The translations under genes and the position numbers were made by a program. From the NCBI GenBank assembly GCA_046760985.1, contig JBHIFE010000008.1, positions 1 to 25,527 of the forward strand: a stretch of DNA of 25,527 bases. The letters are read 5' to 3'. This document shows positions 15,085-21,190 of the stretch, in pieces (within the stretch, counting starts at the first letter, position 1; each line of letters opens with the position of its first letter). The notes under the pieces were generated by a model. The model was not told the origin of the DNA. It saw only the letters and a program-made list of their open reading frames with translations, and did no database searches. This DNA is from JBHIFE01 sp046760985. Lineage in GTDB: Bacteria; Chloroflexota; Dehalococcoidia; Dehalococcoidales; RBG-16-60-22.

Positions 15085-16770
15085 ATGAAATATACAAGAA
15101 TTCTGCGAATATTTAGTATAGCCATTATCCTGGCTTTGCTGGTGGCGGCTGTACCGGCGACCCCAGCCCAGGCGGTGGGAACCCTTGTTCTTGTTCCCGA
15201 TGAAGGTAAAATCGGCGATGAGATTGTCGTTGCTGGCGAGGGTTTCAACAAAAGTACTGCGACTAGTGATAAATATGCTGCTATCTTCTTCTCTAGTCAG
15301 GAAGCGACTCTTATTGATGACATAGACGAGGATGTTACTATTTATGAAAAAGTGGAGGATGGGATATGGCTTGACGAAAACGGAGAATTTGAGGTAACCT
15401 TCACCGTTCCTACAGAACTCAACGATGGCTCTACTGATAGAGATGTAACCACCGGTACCTATTATGTTTATGCTTGTCATTATGTCGGCACCACACTCGC
15501 CACCCGCATAAGGGCTATTGCTGAATTTACTGTAATTGGCGGTGAGATTACGCTTGACCTTGATAGTGGTCCGGTAGGCACTGAGGTGGAGATTACCGGC
15601 ACCGACTTTAGCAGTAATGAGAGTATCACCATTGAATATGATGGTAGCGAGGTTGATATAGAGGATGGGGATACGCAAACCACTAGCGGCGGTAGTTTTA
15701 CCAGTATTATTTTAATCCCAGAGAGCACCGCTGGTGCCCATACTATAACTGTTACCGTAGCCGGTAGTGAAGTTGAGGCTGAGTTTACTGTAGAGCCAGA
15801 AATATTCCTTAACCCGCTATCGGGATCAGCTAACACTACAGTAACTGTTAGTGGCACTGGTTTTGCCAGGAGGCAGGAAGTCGTCGTCTATTTTAATAAT
15901 GTCGGGCTGGCGACGGCAACGACAAGTACAGGAGGCAGCTTTGATACCGAGTTTATTGTGCCTGAATTGGGGACAGGTATCTATGATGTGGAAGCTGAGG
16001 ATGAAGATGAGAACTTAGATACGGCAAAATTCACCATAACCGTGCCACCACCACCCTCACCCGAACCAACCCCATCTCCAGCTCCACCCCCCTCCCTCAC
16101 CACTGCCAGCATCAGCTCGACTACCGGTCCCGTCGGCAGCGACCTTATAGTCGGCGGCGCTGGATTTGAAGCTGAGGGAGACATAACCATTAAGTGGGAT
16201 GATGAGGAAGTGGCTACAGTTACTGCTGATGCTAGCGGAATTTTCGTAGCTGCCTTCCGAATCCCGGCGAGTAAGCACGGAGACCACACTATAACTATTA
16301 GTGATGGCACCAATACCCACGAACTCACTTTTACCGTAGAGTCAACACCACCACCGGTACCGACGCCACTACTGCCAGAAATGGGGGTTAAGGTAAAATC
16401 ACCGATATCCTTTGACTGGGAGGACGTTACTGATGAGAGCCTCCCGGTAACCTATACTCTCCAGATTGCTAGTAATAGGGACTTCTCGGATGCTTCCATG
16501 GTGCTGGAAAAGGCGGAGCTGACTGAATCAGAATACACCGTCACTCCGGAGGAAGAGTTAAAATTAGTTCCCCAGGAAGCTCCTTACTACTGGAGGATAA
16601 GAGCCATAGATGGTGCCTTAAATGAAGGGGATTGGACCGGCGCTGGAATATTCTACGTTACCGCTCCCTTTGGTATGCCCAGTTGGGCTCTATATGCCCT
16701 GATTGGGCTCGGCGGTCTGCTACTCTTTATCATCGGCTACTGGCTGGGCAGAAGAACCGCCTACTACTAA
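15085..16770 (+). CDS. TIG-like/fibronectin-III surface protein with C-terminal membrane anchor (paralogue 2)
   Basis: This 561-residue exported protein is paralogous to its upstream neighbour. It has a signal peptide (1-30, ending AQA-VG) and a larger first beta domain (about 31-150, acidic insert). Two TIG-like domains follow (about 152-236 and 237-312, for example LDSGPVGTEVEITGTDF). A Pro/Ser/Thr-rich linker (PPPPSPEPTPSPAPPPS) leads to a fourth TIG-like domain (about 335-415) and a single FN3-like domain (about 418-520). The C-terminus is a membrane helix with the same flanks as paralogue 1: FGMPSWALYALIGLG at the front and GRRTAYY at the end. GGGGGG lies 6 bases before the ATG. The genes are 25 bases apart and surely co-transcribed. 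The strongly acidic composition suits an extracellular, possibly calcium-binding, location. The ligand is unknown. Confidence 0.84.
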   Translation: MKYTRILRIFSIAIILALLVAAVPATPAQAVGTLVLVPDEGKIGDEIVVAGEGFNKSTATSDKYAAIFFSSQEATLIDDIDEDVTIYEKVEDGIWLDENGEFEVTFTVPTELNDGSTDRDVTTGTYYVYACHYVGTTLATRIRAIAEFTVIGGEITLDLDSGPVGTEVEITGTDFSSNESITIEYDGSEVDIEDGDTQTTSGGSFTSIILIPESTAGAHTITVTVAGSEVEAEFTVEPEIFLNPLSGSANTTVTVSGTGFARRQEVVVYFNNVGLATATTSTGGSFDTEFIVPELGTGIYDVEAEDEDENLDTAKFTITVPPPPSPEPTPSPAPPPSLTTASISSTTGPVGSDLIVGGAGFEAEGDITIKWDDEEVATVTADASGIFVAAFRIPASKHGDHTITISDGTNTHELTFTVESTPPPVPTPLLPEMGVKVKSPISFDWEDVTDESLPVTYTLQIASNRDFSDASMVLEKAELTESEYTVTPEEELKLVPQEAPYYWRIRAIDGALNEGDWTGAGIFYVTAPFGMPSWALYALIGLGGLLLFIIGYWLGRRTAYY

Positions 16771-16939
16771 TAATTTGGTGACCTCACCCCCTTTGTCCCC
16801 CTCGGTAGATTGGATGCAATTGCTCACCCAAGGGAATGATGGTCAGAATCTCAATACTTTGCCGTCATAGCCTTAACCAAATTGGATGAGATCAGACCGT
16901 GCCCACACATAGTAGTGACCTCAAGAATGTCATCGCTGG
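16771..16939. other. gap with no recognisable gene
   Basis: About 170 bases between the surface-protein pair and the TRAP permease remnant. I found no conserved open frame on either strand, no tRNA and no convincing promoter. A short GGTG-ACCT-CACC stem at 16778-16789 follows the stop of the second surface protein, but no T-run makes it a terminator. This is where the housekeeping-style gene order ends and remnants begin. Confidence 0.4.
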
Positions 16940-17300
16940 GGCACCTTTGCTGTTATAATGGTTATCATATTTTTCTTGGGCATGTTTATTGACTGGATAG
17001 GAATAATCTTGCTCATGGTTCCAATAATGACCCCTGTTGCTGCTGCCCTGGGGTTTGACCCCGTGTGGTTTGGCGTAATGGTTTGTGTTAATCTTCAGAT
17101 GGCTTTCATGACCGCCGTTGCCTCAGGTATATTCATCACCAAAGGTATGTGTAAGCCAGAGTGGGGGATAACGATGGGTGACATAATCCGCGGGGTATAC
17201 CCGTTTGTTGGACTGGTAATAATTGGACTTGTGCTGTTCTCAATCTTCCTTGAAATAGTCACTTGGTTACCTGGACAAATGCTAGGAATGATTACTATAT
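16940..17300 (+). pseudogene. C-terminal remnant of a TRAP transporter large permease (DctM)
   Basis: About 115 codons match the last three to four membrane segments of the DctM/TRAP large permease: FFLGMFIDWIGIILLMVPIM, ALGFDPVWFGVMVCVNLQMAF, and MGDIIRGVYPFVGLVIIGLVLF followed by EIVTWLPG. A full DctM has over 400 residues. The N-terminal three quarters are missing, and an in-frame stop at 16916 lies just upstream of the first matching codons. No periplasmic binding protein or small permease is nearby. The 3' end runs without its own stop into the IS110 element, giving a hybrid tail to 17374. The original transporter probably served the catabolic genes now at 18.8-25.5 kb, but that is inference. 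Confidence 0.82.
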
Positions 17301-17306
17301 CATTTG

Positions 17307-18518
17307 TCAACGCCTTGCCAGGGCCAGACGGCCATTCTCCTCCCAATTTGGGTCGTATGCCATACCGCTCTTGAGCATGGCGTAGAGTGCTGACAGTAGT
17401 TTGCGACCAACAGCGACGATGATGTGCATCTTGGCTTTACCTTCACTCACCCGGCGCTCGAAGTACTCCCGATAGCGAGGGACAAACTGGACGGCAAAGA
17501 TGGATAACATCCAGATAAGCCGCCTGACGTATTTGTTGCCAGCGTGGCTCATCTTGGGATGCTCCAGGCGGTAGTTACCAGTCTGAAAACTCTGCGGACA
17601 CCACCCGAGATGAGACAGGAATTTCTTGAGCGTGCGGTATCGGTGAATGTCCCCAATCTCGGCAATGATGGTGGCCAATGAAGGAGCCCGCCCCACAGGG
17701 AAGCCTTGAGGCTTGCATGGCAGACTGTTGTAGAGAGCCGTGATTTGCCGGTCAAGGTCACGAATGGTTGACTGTAGGTTGAGAATCCTCTTTGCCAGAA
17801 CGGAGATCTTCATTCCCAGAGCCGGCTGCTTCTGAGTTACACCGACAGTGTTCTGGGCCGCTTCTATGATTCTCCTGGCCATTCCCCTGCTCATCCTGCG
17901 AGGACTAGCAAGTGAGAGCGTCTTTCCGACTGCCTCCTCGCCAGCGCCAATCATATGTTCCGGACCAGGATAAGCCGCTAGCAGGGCAAGAGAACCTGCG
18001 GAGTCCAGTTGCCTGAAAACCTTTTCGTACTCAGGAAAGAGCACGCTCAGGGCTTCCCGAAGATGGATTATCATGGTGGACTTTTCGTTAACTAGGTCAA
18101 CGCGAAAGCGGGTGAGCTCCTTTAAGTTATCCAGTACGGGGTCCGGGATTGAAAGAGGCTTGTGGTTGTCAAGCGAAAGTATGGCAGCGATTGTGCGGGC
18201 ATCTATCTTATCCGTTTTCGCCTTTTTCCCTTGCGCCTTGCGAAACTGACCAGCTCGGAATGGGTTTACCTCCACCAGGGTAAACCCCATTGCCAATAGA
18301 AAATAGCTCAGGTTAAGAGCGTAAGTACAGGCCTCAACGCCGATAACAAAATCGCTTCTCTCAGATGAAAGTTTCTCCAAGACAGTAATCAATGTGGTGA
18401 AGCCATCACGATCGTTCGTGACCGCAAAATTCTTGCAGTACATGTCCTTGGAAAGATCCCGGATGGAAACATGGTGCCGGTCCTTACCCACATCCACTCC
18501 TATATGATATTTGACCAA
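17307..18518 (-). CDS. IS110-family transposase/recombinase
   Basis: This 403-residue protein starts at a TTG at 18518, which has GGAGG 8 bases upstream and gives the normal family N-terminus MVKYHIGVDVGKDRHH. An upstream ATG frame (to 18602) would add 28 unrelated residues inside the non-coding left end. The RuvC-like DEDD residues are D9 (GVDVGKD), E62 (IGVEACTYAL), D103 and D106 (KTDKIDART). The central coiled region and the C-terminal Transposase_20-type domain (SLATIIAEIGDIHRYRTLKKF, then GNKYVRRLIWMLS) are complete. The residue aligned with the catalytic serine of the usual QSG motif is Thr (FQTG, T313), with Ser310 three residues before. The copy is full-length, but its activity is doubtful for this reason. 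Confidence 0.93.
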   Translation of the reverse strand: MVKYHIGVDVGKDRHHVSIRDLSKDMYCKNFAVTNDRDGFTTLITVLEKLSSERSDFVIGVEACTYALNLSYFLLAMGFTLVEVNPFRAGQFRKAQGKKAKTDKIDARTIAAILSLDNHKPLSIPDPVLDNLKELTRFRVDLVNEKSTMIIHLREALSVLFPEYEKVFRQLDSAGSLALLAAYPGPEHMIGAGEEAVGKTLSLASPRRMSRGMARRIIEAAQNTVGVTQKQPALGMKISVLAKRILNLQSTIRDLDRQITALYNSLPCKPQGFPVGRAPSLATIIAEIGDIHRYRTLKKFLSHLGWCPQSFQTGNYRLEHPKMSHAGNKYVRRLIWMLSIFAVQFVPRYREYFERRVSEGKAKMHIIVAVGRKLLSALYAMLKSGMAYDPNWEENGRLALARR

Positions 18519-18730
18519 ACTAAACCCTCCGTAATGAATTTTTCGGGCTCTAGGAGATTCCCGCCGTGCCCACCACACACGCGTCGGATCAGAGGTCTTC
18601 AAACTGAAGCCGCCATATTACTTATCAGGGGTCATCAGGCGGGAGCGCTCATTCATTCCAAAGAGGTACATCGTCCCCGGTGCAATGTAGAGGTCTCCCA
18701 AATGCCCAACTTAGTATAACAAGTCCCAAC
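18519..18730 (-). ncRNA. candidate IS110 bridge RNA region
   Basis: This non-coding left end of the IS110 element is the expected place for the bridge RNA of the IS110 subgroup. In transcript direction it can form a stem TACAT/ATGTA (18689-18685 with 18671-18667) around a 13-base loop. A stem CCGCC/GGCGG (18642-18638 with 18614-18610) around a 23-base loop follows, then a small CTTCA-GTT-TGAAG hairpin (18609-18597). Two large loops in series is the architecture of target- and donor-binding loops. The second loop contains GATAAGTAAT, nearly the same as GATATAGTAAT at the element's other end (17301-17291). The assignment rests on position and hand folding only. Confidence 0.4.
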
Positions 18731-18734
18731 AAAT

Positions 18735-18763
18735 AATATACGAGTAGCAATAGCATATAGCAA
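18735..18763 (-). promoter_or_regulatory. possible promoter in the IS110 left end
   Basis: On the minus strand TTGCTA (18763-18758), a 17-base spacer and TATATT (18740-18735). It would start a transcript near 18729 that covers the candidate bridge RNA and the transposase. It overlaps a cluster of TAGC repeats (18745-18770). Confidence 0.4.
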
Positions 18764-18790
18764 AAATAGCCAACTTTACATAAAGTCACA

Positions 18791-20152
18791 TTAATCAAGA
18801 GGTGGCGTAAGGTGCACATCCAGAGCCTTTTCGCACCACCGTGCCACAGCAAGCAGACGGTCTTCCGCTAAAGGAGCGCCAACCAGTTGAATGGCTAGGG
18901 GAAGACCATCTTTACTTAAACCTGATGGCAAGCTTATAGAAGGCAATCCCACAGTTGTCCAAGGTCCTTGCATGGCGGGACTCCCTGTAGTAGCTAGGCT
19001 GCGAGGTGCGGCACCGGTCGCTCCCGGGGTGAGGAGAGCATCTACCTGATGCAGCAGTGGCTCTATGTCGGCGCGCTGTTGAAGTCGCATCTGCAGTGCA
19101 CTTGCGTACTCGCTAGCAGGGATGGCTAATCCGTCTTCAATCAACTTTCGTATTCCAGGTCCATACTGGTTCTTGTGTTTGGCAAACATCTCTTTATGGA
19201 ATGTTGCAGCCTCAACAGTCATGATGATGCGGCTGCTCTCACGAATTGTGGCGAAGCTGGAAGGCGGCACCACTTCCTCAATTGCAGCGCCAGCCTGGCG
19301 TAGATGCTGCACCACCCTATCAGTGTGGCTCTGCATCTCCTCGTCAGCTTGGTCAAAGAAGTACTGCCTTACTAGACCTAGGCGTGGTGCCTGTTGGCTA
19401 TCTAAATAGCGAAAGCAGTCAGGCACTGGCTGGTTAAGCGAGTGGTAGTCCTTAGAGTCATGCCCCGCTATAGCTTGGAAGACAAGTGCAGCATCCGTTA
19501 CGGTACGAGCCAGAATACCCACGTGGTCCAGAGTCCAGCTTACTGGCACGACACCATAGGTACTGATTCTACCGTACTGAGGTTTGAAACCCACTATACC
19601 GTTGTAGGCTGCCGGACGTAAAACAGACCCCACGGTCTGGGTACCGAGGGCAGCCAGACACATGCCTGCAGCCACCCCAGCCCCTGAACCACTGCTGGAA
19701 CCGCCAGGCGTGTGGGCAGTATTCCATGGGTTACGGGTAGGAGCCGGATCAAAGTAGGCAAATTCTGTGGTGTGGGTCTTGCCTAAGATAATAGCTCCCG
19801 CCTTTTTTAGACGAGCCACAGAGGTGGCATCATAAGAGGGAATAAAGCCTGACCACGATCGGGAGCCTGCCTCTGTCCGCAATCCAGCGGTGTAGAATAT
19901 ATCCTTTATCCCCACAGGGATACCGTGTAAGGAGCCCCGCCGCTGTCCCTGCTGCAACTCCTGACCAAGACGACGCGCTACATCCAGAGCCCCCTCCCGA
20001 TCCACCAAAGCCCAAGCTTGGATGGTCTCTTCTAGCTCATCAATGCGTTCTAGGCAAGAGTTCACCAGTTCTAATGGTGACAACTCTGCAGCAGCAATTG
20101 CTGCTGCAGCCTCCGCAACCGTCAAATTGTGAAGTTTTTTGCTTATTGCCAT
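18791..20152 (-). CDS. amidase-signature family hydrolase
   Basis: This 453-residue amidase of the Ser-cisSer-Lys class hydrolyses a carboxamide to acid and ammonia. The catalytic residues are K83 (HGIPVGIKD), the cis-Ser S153 in GGSSSGS, and the nucleophile S176 in GTQTVGSVLRPAA. The downstream GIVGFKPQYGRIS and LDHVGILARTVTDAA blocks are intact. The start at 20152 is chosen for AAGGAG 7 bases upstream and the normal N-terminus (MAISKKLHNLTVAEAA). An ATG 48 bases further upstream adds residues unlike the family. GatB/GatC genes are absent and the protein is shorter than some GatA, so it is a stand-alone amidase of unknown substrate. Its 3' end is directly next to the IS110 left end. It probably belongs with the catabolic genes to its right. 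Confidence 0.9.
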   Translation of the reverse strand: MAISKKLHNLTVAEAAAAIAAAELSPLELVNSCLERIDELEETIQAWALVDREGALDVARRLGQELQQGQRRGSLHGIPVGIKDIFYTAGLRTEAGSRSWSGFIPSYDATSVARLKKAGAIILGKTHTTEFAYFDPAPTRNPWNTAHTPGGSSSGSGAGVAAGMCLAALGTQTVGSVLRPAAYNGIVGFKPQYGRISTYGVVPVSWTLDHVGILARTVTDAALVFQAIAGHDSKDYHSLNQPVPDCFRYLDSQQAPRLGLVRQYFFDQADEEMQSHTDRVVQHLRQAGAAIEEVVPPSSFATIRESSRIIMTVEAATFHKEMFAKHKNQYGPGIRKLIEDGLAIPASEYASALQMRLQQRADIEPLLHQVDALLTPGATGAAPRSLATTGSPAMQGPWTTVGLPSISLPSGLSKDGLPLAIQLVGAPLAEDRLLAVARWCEKALDVHLTPPLD

Positions 20153-20424
20153 GGTGAATCTCCTTGTTATTCTTGTCTCCCAGTGGCCTCCAAAGCCCAC
20201 CTATGGCCCAGCTCCTTGGACTTTCTTCACTCTAGCAATTATTTTAGCCGTATTCTAGCACATTGGTCTATTCTTAACCATTGGTTCCCGAGAGCCTGAC
20301 GCAGAAAACTAGCTGCTATCAGATTGTTTTTACTGTGTTCATCAACGGTGCATTGTGTTCATCTCCGAAGCAGGAGTGTTATTGACACCAGTCCACAGCA
20401 GAGGCTAAACTCAGGCTGCTGTAG
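20153..20424. other. amidase upstream region with a 20-base-period direct repeat
   Basis: No gene is seen in this 270-base gap. On the minus strand TGC-TAGAAT, an extended -10 near 20250, could serve the amidase, but no good -35 pairs with it. TGTGTTCATC occurs twice at 20334-20343 and 20354-20363, a period of exactly 20 bases, which puts both copies roughly on the same DNA face. The sequence does not translate to anything resembling the SDR remnant that follows. Confidence 0.4.
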
Positions 20425-20544
20425 CAGATATTAGGTTGGAGAATGACAGAAGATATTGTTGGAGCTACAGTGTTTCTTGCCTCAAAGGCATCGGATTTCA
20501 TCACCGGACAGATTGCCTACGTTGATGGTGGTGTGACCACCTAA
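20425..20544 (+). pseudogene. C-terminal remnant of a short-chain dehydrogenase/reductase
   Basis: About 39 codons before a TAA at 20542 match the end of a classical SDR/FabG-like protein: LGWRMTEDIVGATVFLAS followed by DFITGQIAYVDGGVTT, the usual ...PEDIAGAVLFLAS..ITGQ...DGG terminus. A TAG at 20422 closes the frame upstream. The Rossmann fold, the Tyr-x3-Lys catalytic pair and roughly the first 210 residues are absent. It is a clear gene relic, too short to appear in ordinary gene calling. Confidence 0.8.
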
Positions 20545-20651
20545 TAGCAGCATCGGTCAAATATAACTCCGGAAAGGAGACGTGAAAATGGACTAAGAGG
20601 TAAAATCTTAGCAGGGGTGAGTAATCAATTTTTGCAAAGGAGGTAAATGAG
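20545..20651 (+). other. leader with a well-formed ribosome site before a four-codon frame
   Basis: AAGGAG at 20574-20579 is followed after 2 bases by GTG AAA ATG GAC TAA (20582-20596), a translation start that closes at once. A second, perfect AAAGGAGGT at 20637-20645 then serves the Rid-like gene. The first could be a decayed gene start from the island's rearrangement or a tiny leader peptide. No attenuator hairpin was seen. Confidence 0.35.
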
Positions 20652-21098
20652 GTGGATTGGGAAGTAAGGCAATACCCGGAGTATTGGGGTGGTAAGAAAT
20701 TGGCTTATCCCCATGTAGCTCCCGAAGCGCCCAAATTTTCTAGGTCTGTTGTGGTCGGCAATCTGATTTTTGTCTCCGGTTGTCAAGGTCAGAATGACGA
20801 AACTCTCAGAACAGAGACGAACGTTTTTGAAGAGCAGATGGTAATAGCCCTGGATAAGGTCAGGAAGGCTATGGAGGAGGCAGGTAGTTCTATGAATAAT
20901 ATTGTCAAGACACTCATGCTCCTCAAGAATTTAGAGGATTACCCTCGTATGCGAAAGACAGAGCTAGAGTATTATCAAAAGCACGCACCACTCCTAGTAG
21001 AGAACCCGCCAGCTAGCACTTTTATGCAAGTCGCCAGTCTGGCAAAACCCGATTTTTTGGTAGAGATAGACGTAATTGGTGTTATTTCCAGGGGGTAA
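20652..21098 (+). CDS. Rid-family (YjgF/UK114) protein, non-canonical
   Basis: This 148-residue protein of the RidA superfamily has a typical fold pattern: FSRSVVVGNLIFVSGCQGQ, then QMVIALDKVRKAMEEAGSSMNNIVKTLMLL, and PPASTFMQVASLAKPDFLVEIDVIGV at the end. In archetypal RidA the last block begins PARS/PART and its Arg binds the imine's carboxylate. Here the Arg is replaced (PASTFMQV), so imine deaminase activity of the RidA kind is unlikely. It fits the Rid4-Rid7 type subfamilies found in catabolic operons, which often act on nitrogenous or aromatic intermediates. The start is GTG at 20652, with a perfect AAAGGAGGT 7 bases upstream. It lies between the SDR relic and the convergent aminotransferase. 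Confidence 0.85.
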   Translation: MDWEVRQYPEYWGGKKLAYPHVAPEAPKFSRSVVVGNLIFVSGCQGQNDETLRTETNVFEEQMVIALDKVRKAMEEAGSSMNNIVKTLMLLKNLEDYPRMRKTELEYYQKHAPLLVENPPASTFMQVASLAKPDFLVEIDVIGVISRG

Positions 21099-21190
21099 CT
21101 AGAGTTAACTGAGAGTAAGACCGTCTGAGGGTAGAAAAGGGGTATCTTATCATATTTTTTGCTGACTACAAACAGTGCCGTTTACCAGAT

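Larger units (their letters stand above)
17295..18790 (-). mobile_element. IS110-family insertion sequence
   Basis: The element comprises the DEDD transposase at 17307-18518 plus about 200-270 bases of upstream non-coding DNA reaching toward the amidase stop at 18791. The right end is tight: DctM-like coding sequence continues to within a few bases of the transposase stop, so almost no 3' non-coding region exists. That arrangement (long left end, short right end) fits the IS110 subgroup, whose bridge RNA is encoded upstream of the transposase, and not the IS1111 subgroup. No terminal inverted repeats are expected or seen. Exact ends cannot be fixed from one copy; the coordinates are estimates. 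Confidence 0.75.

Noticed and set aside
16771..16957. Similarity of GTGGGCACGG here to the IS110 left end (a second IS scar)
   Set aside because: Only ten bases are shared, which is not unlikely by chance for stretches of this size, and no further alignment extends from it.
17301..17374. C-terminal tail of the DctM open frame
   Set aside because: These codons are read antisense through the transposase 3' end; they are a fusion artefact of the insertion, not part of the permease.
18519..18602. N-terminal extension of the IS110 transposase to an ATG at 18602
   Set aside because: The TTG at 18518 has a well-spaced GGAGG and yields the normal family start; the additional 28 residues are unlike the family and lie in the non-coding left end.
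20153..20200. Upstream ATG extending the amidase by 16 residues
   Set aside because: AAGGAG lies inside that extension, 7 bases before the ATG at 20152, which also matches the family N-terminus.
21099..21190. T-rich stretch between the Rid and aminotransferase genes as a terminator
   Set aside because: A T6 run is present, but no G/C-rich stem precedes it on either strand.
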